DNA from: Dama dama
Taxonomy: Eukaryota; Chordata; Mammalia; Artiodactyla; Cervidae
Direction of reading: 5' to 3'
Assembly: GCF_033118175.1 (NCBI RefSeq)
Contig: NC_083701.1
Location: 10,311,501 to 10,375,500, forward strand
Length of the DNA: 64,000 bases
Every line of letters begins with the position of its first letter. The stretch's first letter is position 1. The translations under genes were made by a program, and so were the position numbers. Of the stretch, positions 55,080 to 64,000 are shown piece by piece. The notes beneath the pieces were generated by a model. It was not told where the DNA came from. It made no database searches and worked only from the letters and a program-made list of their open reading frames with translations.

Positions 55080-55425
55080 TGTTTGGGAGAGGAGAAAGAA
55101 AAGGAAGGTATTTCTGAGAAAATAACATCTGAGCATAATCTGAATGATAAGAAGGAGTGAGACCTTGAGGATCTGAGGGAGAGCTTTGCAGACAGAGAGA
55201 TCATGAGCCACATCTGGGAGGAAGAGACAGACGTAGCTGGTTCAAGGAACAGAAGCAGGTCAGCACACCTGGGTACAGGTAAGCACAAGGAATAAGATGA
55301 ATGTAGTTGGTGTCCAGATCAGTTAGAGCTTTAAAGGTTGTGTTCAGGAGTGTGGATGAGGAGGCATTGAGCCAGTTTGCATTTGTAAGAGCTCATCTTG
55401 ACTTTAGGTGAAGAATGAGTCATTA
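55080..55425. repeat. Ancient interspersed repeat, family not assigned
   Basis: 'ACATCTGAGCATAATCTGAA', 'GGTTCAAGGAACAGAAGCAG' and 'GTTAGAGCTTTAAAGGTTGT' then GTTCAGGAGTGTGGATG follow the later modules of the 31.85 kb family ('…agggccttgtaggccatggtaaggactttgg'). Confidence 0.5.
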
Positions 55426-55989
55426 AGTGCAAGAGGATAAGCAGTGTGTCCAATGGGGAGATGTGTAGTCACTTAGAGAAAGGACAATATGGGCATCCAT
55501 TAAAGTGGAGGTGGGAGAGTTGGTGAGATGTGGTCATTGTCTGAATATTATTTAAGACACCATGTAGGTCTGAGATATGCTGTTGCTCTATAAGCATGAG
55601 AATACTGTATCAAGATATTCTTAGAAAACATTGAAGTCTATTTTCAAAAGCAAATTACTTTTAAGTGGATGGGTTCTGTTCTCAGCTCAGATGTATCACC
55701 CAACGAATCTCCACTATAGATATATAGATAGATATAAAGGAAATATAAAAAGTAAAAAAAAGCTGTACTTAGAACTTTTATATTCTAAAGATATTTGTCT
55801 TATTTTATTTAGCAGGGCACATTTGGGAAATACATAGAGATTTTTGGTTCTTTCTCTTTTACTTCTTTGTAGGCATTGTCTTTGACCAAAGAAAATAAAT
55901 ACATGAAACCTGGAGTTTGGAAAACTGGGTTTTCTAGTCTTAATTCCTTACCAGCATTTTCATCTTGACACTCAGTTTCTTTACCAATG
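55426..55989. other. Unassigned DNA
   Basis: Includes a short (TAGA)-type run at 55717-55736. No gene or named element. Confidence 0.4.
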
Positions 55990-56193
55990 TTGCCCAGTCA
56001 CTAAGTTGAGTCCACCTCTTTTTCGACCGTGTGGACTGTAGCCCGCAAGGCTCCTCTGGTCCCTGGGATTTCCCAGGCAAGAATACTGCAGTGGGTTGCC
56101 ATTCTCTTCTCCAGGGGGTCTTCCCAACTCAGGGGTTGAACCCACATCTCCTGCATTGCAAGCAGATTCTTTACCATCTGAGCCACCAGGGAC
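55990..56193 (-). mobile_element. Bov-tA SINE
   Basis: Complete reverse-strand copy ending TCTGAGCCACCAGGGAC. Confidence 0.93.
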
Positions 56194-56475
56194 CTAAAAT
56201 GCCTGATGGGGTTAGTGTGATACTGTATCTTGAGACACATTTCTGACGCACAAGTGGTCACACTTCTTTTTTTCAGAAGACCACAAAAACCTCTCAGTGT
56301 TCTAGAGCGCAACCACCACTATCTCTGGTGGCTGGCCTCATTCATGATGACTGAATTAGGGTCTTTATTTTTAAAGTGTCTTGTGTCCTGCCCATAACAG
56401 CTTCTGAGGTAAGCGTAGGTAGCTCCTTTTTACACTTTATGAAGCTAAAACTTTCTTTGGAATCTGACATCTGTC

Positions 56476-56720
56476 AGAAGTTTTGGGTAGGGACTTCACT
56501 GGTGGTCCGGTGGTTAAGAATCTGCCTGGCAATACAGGGGACGTGGGTTCAATCCCTGGTCCAGGAAGATCCCATATACCGCAGAGCAACCAAGTCCATC
56601 TGGCACAACTACTGAGGCCCAAGAGCTGCAGCTAGAGAGTCTGTGTGCTGCAAAGTAAGATCCTGCATGATGCAACCAAGACCCAACTCAGCCAAGTAAA
56701 TAAATAGAGAAGCTTTGGTA
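56476..56720 (+). mobile_element. CHR-type tRNA SINE, long form, probable TSD
   Basis: Head GGGACTTCACTGGTGGTCCG, 'GATCCCATATACCGCAGAGC', 'AACTACTGAGGCCCAAGAGC', (AAAT)n tail. AGAAGTTTTGGGTA (56476-56489) and AGAAGCTTTGGTA (56708-56720) look like a TSD with one indel. Confidence 0.9.
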
Positions 56721-56819
56721 ATAAAAGGTCAATGGCCAACTAGGTATCAGGTGATATACTGGGTTCTGGCATACAAAAATAAAAATGTGGTCATAATTCT
56801 CAAATGATAATGAGAATAT

Positions 56820-57062
56820 CTCTTATCAGATGTCAGCATTTATTAAGTCCTTACTATGTGCCAGGAACTGTGTCAACTGCCGTACCTTTAGGATCTCATT
56901 TCATCATCTTTTTATTTCATTTCATCTTCTTAATGATGATACAGAGCTTACACGATCATCTTTATTTCATCCATGAGGAAATAAGGCATAGAGACGCTAG
57001 CTTGATTGAGTTCATACCTGGTAAGTAGGGAGCTGTGACTTGGATCCCTTGCTTTGCCTGTG
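56820..57062 (-). repeat. MIR SINE
   Basis: 'TTATTAAGTCCTTACTATGT' then GCCAGGAACTGTGTCAACTG and 'CATGAGGAAATAAGGCATAG' are antisense MIR. The middle TTTATTTCATTTCATC is duplicated. Confidence 0.78.
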
Positions 57063-57069
57063 TGCCTGA

Positions 57070-57287
57070 GTGCTAAGTCTCTTCAGCTGTGTCCAATTCT
57101 GTGAGACCCCCATGGACTATAGCCTGCCAGCCTCCTCTGCCCATGGGCTTCTCCAGGCAAGAATACTGGAGTGGGTTGCCATTCCCTTGTCCAGAGGATC
57201 TTCCTGACCCAAGAATTGAACCCATGTCTCTTGGGTCTCCTGCATTGGCATGCAGGTTCTTTACCACCAGCACCATCTGGGAAGCCC
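57070..57287 (-). mobile_element. Bov-tA SINE
   Basis: Complete reverse-strand copy from GCTAAGTCTCTTCAGC to CACCATCTGGGAAGCC. Confidence 0.93.
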
Positions 57288-57858
57288 CCTCCTCCCCCAG
57301 ATTGCCTAGTTACCTCTCAACTGAAGGAGTTCTCAGTAAGTACTTGGCATGTGGTTGGGTGAATTCCCAAAATCTGTTGGCTCTCTGCCCTGGAACGCTC
57401 AGCAACCTTGGCGTTTTCCTGGCTCCAAAGCATAATTCATGCTTCTTTGCTACTAGAAAACCCTGTAGTTTATCTAAGTCTGCCTCCAGAATAAAGAAAT
57501 GAAAGAAAAGTGTTAGATGTGCCAATTCATTAAGACAGTGCCGTGTGGTTGCCAATAAGGGCAGTTAGACATGCTGACAGCTGATATCTGCCAAGCATGA
57601 GGGCCAGGTCCCGATGTTTAAGTTTGGGCAGTAGTTTATTATCTGGCTAGGTCAGTCTCTTCCTTGGTATGTGACACAGAGGCCAGTCCAACAGCAGGTC
57701 TGGACATCAAATGATAGCATGTGACTCTTTCTCTCTAGTCTTCCAGGGAATAAGAATAAAGTACAACGGAATTATGAGAGTGCCCATACTGGATATTTAG
57801 GTGTTTGGGATTAGGATATTAATCAAGCTGATTTCGTCACTCATCAAACTGCTCTCTT
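57288..57858. other. Unassigned DNA
   Basis: No repeat or gene recognised. Confidence 0.4.
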
Positions 57859-58344
57859 AAAAAGTAAATGTGCTCTTCTGCCCATTTTTTGATAGCGTTG
57901 TTTGTTTCTTTTTGATATTGAGCTGTCATATAGAGTGAAGTCAAAAAGAGAAAAACAAATTTCATATATTAATGCATATATATATATGGAACCTAGAAAA
58001 ATAGTATAGATCTTACTTGCAAAACAGAAATAGAGATATTTATGTAGAGAACAAATATATGGACACCAAGAGGGAAAGGGCAAGCAAGGAAGAATTGGGA
58101 GATTGGGATTGATACATAGATACTATTGACACTATGTGTAAAATGAATAACTAATGAGAACCTACTGTATAGACCAGGGAAGTCCACCCAGTGCTCTGTG
58201 GTGATCTGAAAGTGAAGGAAGTCCAAAAGAGAGGGTGTGTGTGTGTGTGTGTGTGTGTAGCTGATTCACTTTGCTGTACAGTAGAAACAAACACATTATA
58301 AAGCAACTGTACTCCAATAAAAATTTAATTACAAAAAGAAATGT
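57859..58344 (+). mobile_element. Ruminant L1 3' end with short inverted 5' part
   Basis: 57872 to about 57929 is L1 ORF2 in reverse orientation (sense peptide around NAIKKWAEE-type sequence). From 57930 on it is forward L1: 'AGAGAAAAACAAATTTCATA', 'TGAGAACCTACTGTATAGAC', a (TG)n insert, and the end TACTCCAATAAAAATTTAAT. AAAAAGTAAATGT (57859-57871) and AAAAAGAAATGT (58333-58344) are a probable TSD with one indel. Confidence 0.82.
58233..58258. repeat. (TG)n microsatellite inside L1 3' UTR
   Basis: About 12 TG units replacing the usual ATATATGTATAC-type stretch of the L1 3' UTR. Confidence 0.95.
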
Positions 58345-58900
58345 ATTGGTTTCTGTCTCTTCCTCCATATATTCACTTCTAGCTCTCAAAATGTTTGCTT
58401 CCTTCTAAAACAATATGATCATTAGCTTCAAAACTTTTGTAGGTCCTTCGTCAAGAATTCCCCAGATAAACAGTAAACTTCTTCATGTGGAATTCAAGCG
58501 GTGTCCACAGAGGACCCCAGTTTCAGTTCTTATGACTGACTCTGCCCGGTTTTTTCTCAGATTACTTGGCTGTCCCCATATGTGGCACACACTTTCATAT
58601 AGTTGTGGCTTCAACCTTTTTTTTCCCCTCTGCATCAAACACATGTGTTCAGGACTCTGGAAAGACTGAATTACCCGCATTCTTGGCATCTCTCATGGCC
58701 CCCTAGTTTTCTTCCTTTGGCGTTCATGTGTGTGTGTCTTTAACTCGTGGGCCACATCTTTTGATGTCCCTATCTAGAGCACCTAGTATAGTGCCTGGAA
58801 GAGAAGCTGCTAAATAACTATCAGAGAAAAGGCTTGGTCTCCTTGTGGGTCTGAGTGTCTGTCTGTTACAATGCCCCTCACTTTTACCACTGCTCCCCAG
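58345..58900. other. Unassigned DNA
   Basis: May contain L2-like traces (58740-58810: GAGCACCTAGTATAGTGCCT). No gene claimed. Confidence 0.4.
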
Positions 58901-58902
58901 GA

Positions 58903-59130
58903 AGTAAGCTTCCCTGGTGGTTCAGACGGTGAAGAATCCACTTGCAGTGTGGGAGACCTGGGTTCCATCCCTGGGTTGGGAAGATCCCCTGGAAAAGAGC
59001 ATGGCAACGCATTCCGGTATCCTTGCCTGGAGAATCCCCATGGACAGAGGAGCCTGGCCGGCTACAGTCCATGGGGTTGCAAAGAGTCAGACACGACAGA
59101 GCAGCTGAGCACACGGCAGACCCAGTAAGC
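58903..59130 (+). mobile_element. Bov-tA SINE
   Basis: Full-length; short AGTAAGC flanks at 58903-58909 and 59124-59130 may be the TSD. Confidence 0.93.
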
Positions 59131-59325
59131 CAGCTTTCTCTCCTCTCTGTATCCCATGGACTCTGTGCTGTTTCTTTCTTATTTAGCTGGATTAGCACTC
59201 AGTCTTCCCTCTGATTGGGTAAATTTTTCTTTGTGTCTCTTATGAGCTAAAGTGTTTGGTGCACTTAGCTAATATCTCAGGGTCCAGAAGAAGCATGGAT
59301 GCTTTTTTAAAAATAATTAAGGGTT

Positions 59326-59477
59326 TTTTAAAGTTTTTATTAAATTTGTTACATTATTGTTCCTGTTTCACGTTTTGGTCTTCTGGCCCCGAGGCATATG
59401 CTTAGCTCCTCTGCCAGGGATCAAACCAGCACCCCCTGCATTGGAAGGAAAAGTCTTAACCACTGGACTACCTAGGT
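59326..59477 (-). mobile_element. CHR-type tRNA SINE
   Basis: Antisense: poly(T)-rich tail, B box antisense AGGGATCAAACC, then 'AAGTCTTAACCACTGGACTA' then CCTAGG. Confidence 0.82.
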
Positions 59478-59699
59478 GTTTTATCAAAAAGCCTTCTTTA
59501 GGAATATTTTCTTTGAAAACAACTAGAAAAACCAACCAGAAGAGAGAACTGAATTTTCAATTCTTTTTTGGGCTATTGACAAGTTAACTTATTATCAACT
59601 AGCCAGTCAATGCTGTCTGGCCACAGCTCATGTTTGGAAGATGGGCCTGTCTGAGATATGTTAGTTGAAATGACTCCTGTCAAGAAATGATTGGCGCAA
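59478..59699. other. Unassigned DNA
   Basis: Nothing recognised. Confidence 0.4.
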
Positions 59700-59788
59700 T
59701 ATCCTCATTTTGCAAAAACGTAGATAAAAAGAAGTGAGGCTTGTGAGAAGCCATACAGCTTTGAAGGAGGGTGGATTCAGAGACTATG
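59700..59788 (-). repeat. MIR fragment
   Basis: 'TATCCTCATTTTGCAAAAAC' then GTAGATAAAAAGAAGTGAGG is diverged antisense MIR core. Confidence 0.5.
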
Positions 59789-59839
59789 TACGCATGTAAC
59801 TCCAATTAAAAATGCCATAACTCATTCATCATTGAAAAC

Positions 59840-60050
59840 GATATTATAAATATTCTGTGTCAAGACTATACCAGGTATTGTGGAATCACTGATGAATAGC
59901 ATCGTGTTCTGGCCATCATGGAGTTCACTGCTTAGTTGGCAAGCTCATCAGGGAAACCAACCAATTATAACACAATGTGATACATTCCACCACAGATGCT
60001 GTCCAGAAGTGGGGAAGACTTTGCACTGAAGCATATCTAATGTAACTTCT
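59840..60050. repeat. Ancient interspersed repeat, family not assigned
   Basis: 'ACTATACCAGGTATTGTGGA', 'GCCATCATGGAGTTCACTGC' and 'CAATTATAACACAATGTGAT' then ACATTCCACCACAG: the 5' modules of the 31.85 kb family. Confidence 0.5.
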
Positions 60051-61110
60051 AGATGCTCATTACAGATTTTCAATAAGTCCTTCTGGCTGCTGTCTTCAAT
60101 GGAAACCATCAGATGGCATAGTCTTCTTGCCTAGATCTTCTGCAAACTCCTAAACTTGAGGATAAGCCTTTTTGCCATGAAGTTATTTTGAGAAATTTAA
60201 CAAGCAGAAAACACCCTGGGATCCTCTAGTAAGCTCTAACCATACAGACTGTTTGAGACACTCTGGGGACTGAGAATTTGAGGGTGATTTCAGTCTGCAC
60301 ATGGAAGCTGCATTCTTTCTCCCTAGTGGTCTTAAACATTTGGGCTGTGTTGCCTTGAGGTACAGAGTCCCATGAATCCACGAAAGCATGAAATATTTCA
60401 CATGACCTGCAATTCCCTCTTCCACTCAATTTCAGCCAAAATATCTTCTTTCTTCTCCATCAGTCAGGACTGGTCTCTCCTCCCTGCTTCCTAAGCTGCT
60501 CTTCATTGTGACCAGAGGGGAGAAAATGTAGTTGTTTATTACTTTGCCCTACTTTTTCTGCTCCCCCTTTGCTGGAGAGGAATTCTATGTGCCCATTGAG
60601 CTTCTGAGACCCACACAGTCCAATCCCTTGCTCACACGTGCCTGTTTCACAGTCCTGTCACATTATTCTGTGATTTGCCACTAACACAGATGCTACCAGT
60701 GGTCTAATAATTCCAGGGTCCACTGCTGGAAACTGATCAGTGGAGCCTGAGTTGAGAGCAATCAAGTACCACATACCTCAAGCCCTGCCTTGTTGAATAT
60801 TTATTTTTTAAGCGTATAGACTTGGTTGCTGGTCCATGAAATTTTAAAAATACAGAAAAGGATGTGGAAACACAATAATATACATTCCTAGCAGCCAGAG
60901 TAAACTAATATTCACATTTGGCTCATGGGCTTCCAGTCATTTTTCTATGCTTACTATTACCTTCTAAAGTTTGCAAGTAAAATATGTGCAGGTTATATTT
61001 ACCCTTTTCAAAAACATCTAGAGCATTTTTATTAGAACTTCAAGTCCCAACTGACCTGTGTCTCTACCCACTGCTTCCCCGAAACCCACATATATGCCTT
61101 GAAAGATAGC
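60051..61110. other. Unassigned DNA
   Basis: No repeat named. Two overlapping reverse-strand open frames at 60183-60429 have no recognisable content. Confidence 0.4.
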
Positions 61111-61111
61111 C

Positions 61112-61485
61112 CTATTTTCAAAAAAAATTTTTTTATTGTGGTAGAAGTCACATCATATAAAACATACTATTTTAACCATATTTAACTGTACAGTTCAGTG
61201 GCACTAAGGACATTCACATTGTTGTGCAACTCTCACCATCATAGATCTCCCAAATTTTTCACCTTTCTAAACTGACACTTAAACTGATGGCGTTGCCGAC
61301 TGGATGGACATGAGTTTGAGCAAACCCTAGGAGTTGGTGATGGACAGGGAGGCCTGGCATGCTGCAGTCCATGGGGTCGCATGGAGTCAGACACGACTGA
61401 GGGACTGAACTTACTGACTGGAACTGACACTGCCCCCACTAAACACTAACTCCCCATTCTCCTTCCCCACTCAAAGCAACCCAGA
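61112..61485 (-). mobile_element. Old L1 3' UTR split by a BovB 3' end
   Basis: 'TATTTTAACCATATTTAACT' then GTACAGTTCAGTGGCACTAA and 'CATTCACATTGTTGTGCAAC' are a highly typical reversed L1M 3' UTR. It resumes after the insertion with 'ACTAAACACTAACTCCCCAT'. Confidence 0.82.
61270..61431 (+). mobile_element. BovB 3' end with perfect 10-bp TSD, nested in old L1
   Basis: AACTGACACT at 61270-61279 and 61422-61431. The insert is the last 140 bases of BovB (GATGGACATGAGTTTGAGCA to ACTGAACTTACTGACTGG). Extremely 5'-truncated. Confidence 0.94.
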
Positions 61486-62039
61486 TAAGGAAGAGTGGGA
61501 AAGCCATAAAAATCCTGGTCTTTCTGATGGCAAAGTCCCTGTCCTTTCCCAGGCATGCTGCAGGAGGAGCGGGGGCCTCAGCCATGGGGTATCACCGATT
61601 ACCACTTGCTGCCCACTCCCCACTCCTGGAAGACTACCCTGATTGAAGAATCTGAAGAATAACAACGGCTCAGCAGCATTTTTCTCAGCTGGTTTTCTGA
61701 CTTGGCTCTGGTCTTTAATTATGCGACACAAGCATGCTCTGAATGGAGACTTTTAGGCTTCTGTTGAAGATGTGTCTTTGTTTAGCCTCATAAAACCTCC
61801 AAATGTTTCAGGCAAGTGTTGCCGATTCCTCTCTTCCTCCTCCTCAGTCCTGTGTGATTTTCACAGGAAGTCTTCTATTTACTGCCCTGAAGGGTACCCC
61901 ACATTTATTTTCTGGTTGTCAAGGATTTATTTGGCTTTCACTCTCTGAACCACACACACCCACAGAGAGGCACCCCAGAGTCTTAGCAAAGGATTTTGTA
62001 CCAAATCCCTTAATTCTGACATACGTTATTTAACTCTAT
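61486..62039. other. Unassigned DNA
   Basis: Open frame 61803-62033 resembles nothing. No repeat recognised. Confidence 0.4.
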
Positions 62040-62720
62040 TCCTAAAGACTTTTGCCTTTAAATTGCAGTGTCGCTGTGCTGTTTTGTCTCTGCAGATGGC
62101 AAATAGGCCATCTCCCAGCATCTGGAGCTGGCACTGCAGATATTTTTGGCTTGAAAGTTCAATGAGAGGGAAAAGGAAGAGGAATTCAATTTCTGTCGGT
62201 CATTGTCTTTCTTGTCCTTCTGTATATGTTCCTCCTTAATTCTTCTTTCCTCTCTGACTTGGTTCAGTGTATCAAGTCTTTATCTCCATGGGTTTGAAAT
62301 CTGTGCTGTCCCTGAGTTGCAACTTTCTGGTAATTATTCAGAAACAAGAGACCCAAACAGAGAGAGGGAGGGAGAAAGAGAGAGGGAGAGGCTTTGTGAG
62401 TACAATCATTTGAGAAAACAAATATCTCATGATGACATATTTTGCTCGTTCCAAATTGGTGTGGAGTTAGTTTACTCATCGGAAATGCTAAAAGACAAAT
62501 GGGGCTTCATAAAGATGAATGTGGAGTTTGCATACTTACAAAAAAGGCTTGTACGCCTTCAGGCTGTGAGGGCACATAATTCCCGCCTACTCATTACAAT
62601 GTAAATTGTCCCCGAAAATTGTCCTTTCATAACAGCATGTAAAATGAGCTGTTAATTGATGGGATGTGGGGGGAGGGTTGATTAGAAAGGCTTGAATTCT
62701 ATTATAAAGAATGTATAAGG
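62040..62720. promoter_or_regulatory. Candidate conserved noncoding block
   Basis: Nearly 700 bases without a recognisable repeat, apart from a GA-rich tract at 62353-62392. Contains ATTTGCTCGTTCC-like sequence, TTACAATGTAAATTGTCC (paired TGTAA/TTACA), GAGCTGTTAATTGATGG, and balanced composition. The 133-codon open frame at 62203-62604 crosses the GA tract and has no family resemblance, so I favour noncoding. Confidence 0.3.
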
Positions 62721-62801
62721 GGCCTTAGAGATACTCTAACCTGAGAATCGTTTTATAGATGAAAACAGAGCACGATTGACTTGACCAAATTCCTACCAGC
62801 T

Positions 62802-63037
62802 AATGAGAGGCATACAGGCTTCCCAGGTGGCTCAGCGGTAAAGAATCCACCTGCCAATGCAGGAGACTGGGGTTCAATCCCTTGGTCGGGAAGATCTCCT
62901 GGAGAAGGAAATGGTAACCTACTCCAGTATTCTTGCCTGGGAAATCCCATGGTCAGAAAAGCCTGGTGAGCTATAGTCCATGGGGTCACAAAAAAATCGG
63001 ACGTGACTTAGCAGCTAAAAAACAACAAAATGAGTGG
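62802..63037 (+). mobile_element. Bov-tA SINE with probable TSD
   Basis: AATGAGAGG (62802-62810) and AATGAGTGG (63029-63037) around a full-length copy with an (AAC)n tail. Confidence 0.93.
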
Positions 63038-63428
63038 TGTAGTGTTTGCTAAAACCCAGCTGATGATTCATTTAATTCTTCTGTGTTGGTGAGCTGAAAT
63101 ACAAGTGAATGATACCCAGAACTTTTGTTTGATTTTTTTTTTTTAAGAATTGGGACCTAATACATATTTAAGAGAAAAGAAAGATTCAAGTGACTTTAGA
63201 CCCCAAATAGATGTAAGACAGTTCTTGTCTACTGGTGCCAAGTTGCATTTCATGGAGCATTCAGCATCCTCATGGGGTGCCTGAGACCATAGTCAGGAGA
63301 GGGAGTGTGTAAAGTGGCTGGAACTCTAGCAGATTTCCCCCTACACTTCCTCCCACTCCCACTACACCCACTGTTAAATTAGAGCAGCTCAGCTTTTGTC
63401 ATTTTACACTTTCCACTCCAGTATTCTT
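63038..63428. other. Unassigned DNA
   Basis: Nothing recognised except a T run at 63136-63145. Confidence 0.4.
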
Positions 63429-63622
63429 GGGCTTCCCTTGAGGCTCAGCTGGTAAAGAATCCACCTGCAAGGTGGGAGACCTGGGTTTGATCCCTGGGTT
63501 GGGAAGACCCCCTGAAGAAGGGAAAGGCTATCCACTCCAGTATCCTGGCCTGGAGAATTCCATGGACTATATAGTCCATGAAGTCACAAAGCGTTGGACA
63601 CGACTGAGTGACTTTCGCTTTC
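63429..63622 (+). mobile_element. Bov-tA SINE, GGCCTGGAGAATTCC subtype
   Basis: Head GGGCTTCCCTTGAGGCTCAG; the BovA part carries GGCTATCCACTCCAGTATCC and GGACTATATAGTCCATG with a deletion relative to other copies; tail CTTTCGCTTTCC. Same subtype as the truncated copy at 26.7 kb. Confidence 0.92.
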
Positions 63623-64000
63623 CTAAGACTTTAGTTTTCAAAATGTGTTCAGCAACCAGAGAACATTAAGAATTGCTGATTGAGTTCCACCAGCCCATTT
63701 GCAGATGAGCAGAAAAAAGAAATAATTTTTCTCAAAGTCACTAATTGAGTCAGGGGCAAAGTGGGAATGAGATCACTGGTCTCCAAACTCCTCCTCATCC
63801 AGTGGATTTTCATTTAATCAGGCTGCTGCAGAGGAATGATGTGATGAGAGCTGAGGAGTAGAGGAAGAGATGTAAACTCAACACCACGAAGCTTGCCTTC
63901 TCTGGCCTGATGCCAGCTGCAAGGTAAATCAAGAATGCCAATCAAATGAAAAAGAAAACAAGTTTTAGCCAACTCATACAAGGATGGATTTAAAAGTTAA
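63623..64000. other. Unassigned DNA to window end
   Basis: Weak antisense MIR-like sequence at 63690-63780 (TTTGCAGATGAGCAGAAAAA, GAGTCAGGGGCAAAGTGGGA). Otherwise nothing recognised. Confidence 0.4.

Noticed and set aside
46808..57287. Run of reverse-oriented Bov-tA copies
   Set aside because: Five of six head-bearing copies here are reversed, but the number is too small to claim an orientation bias.
62203..62604. A 133-codon forward open frame
   Set aside because: The middle is a GA-rich tract (ERERE-type translation), with no family resemblance and no plausible start or splice context.
1..64000. Endogenous retrovirus or LTR element
   Set aside because: I looked for paired LTRs, primer-binding sites and gag/pol-like frames. 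All polymerase-like frames carry the BovB or L1 context, and no LTR pair was seen.
1..64000. CRISPR-like regularly spaced repeats
   Set aside because: The recurrent 20- to 30-base identities are dispersed SINE and LINE copies at irregular distances, not an array.

Overview
The window is ruminant nuclear DNA, most likely from a bovid. The evidence is the repeat content: BovB (RTE-type) LINEs, tRNA-headed Bov-tA SINEs, a Bov-A2 dimer, older CHR-type tRNA SINEs shared by cetartiodactyls, and ruminant L1. Mammal-wide fossils are also present (MIR, L2, a MER5-like element, another hAT remnant). No endogenous retrovirus, tRNA or rRNA gene, CRISPR array or convincing protein-coding gene was recognised. 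I read it as intergenic or deep intronic sequence in which repeats make up a large share. All longer open reading frames that I can identify are decayed LINE frames.

Layout. 0-7 kb: mostly unassigned DNA with a CHR SINE, a BovB 3' end and an L1 fragment split by two SINEs. 7-10 kb: a BovB copy with an inverted 5' part and a perfect 12-bp target-site duplication (TSD). 10-21 kb: fossil repeats, several Bov-tA copies, and a repeat-poor stretch at 19.5-20.25 kb. 21.07-25.06 kb: the longest element, a nearly full-length reverse-strand BovB covering 5' region, endonuclease and reverse transcriptase. 25-30.3 kb: microsatellites and layered L1/SINE insertions. 30.6-31.0 kb: a repeat-free segment rich in homeodomain-like motifs. 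31-39 kb: MIR, CHR, Bov-tA and Bov-A2 copies. 39.7-41.5 kb: a young L1 with an inverted 5' part and a 17-bp TSD. 41.5-53 kb: mixed repeats, two places where splice-like signals bracket short open segments (45.15 and 50.67-50.85 kb), and a repeat-poor block at 47.4-48.4 kb. 53.2-58.3 kb: three more rearranged LINE insertions. 58-64 kb: SINEs, an old L1 broken by a BovB 3' end, and a second repeat-poor candidate regulatory block at 62.0-62.7 kb.

How it fits together. The non-autonomous SINEs depend on LINE machinery: the BovA part of the SINEs resembles BovB 3' sequence, and MIR shares its 3' end with L2. Insertion order can be read where elements are nested: MIR or old L1 first, then CHR SINE or ruminant L1, then Bov-tA or BovB. 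The most interesting signals are (1) repeated 5' inversion (twin priming) in both BovB and L1, one with a 23-nt templated filler; (2) a TSD-flanked insertion containing only the tRNA head of a SINE; (3) repeat-free candidate regulatory blocks; and (4) weak candidate exons. Family names are from recognition of sequence patterns, not from a database search. Boundaries without a stated TSD are good to roughly 5-30 bases.
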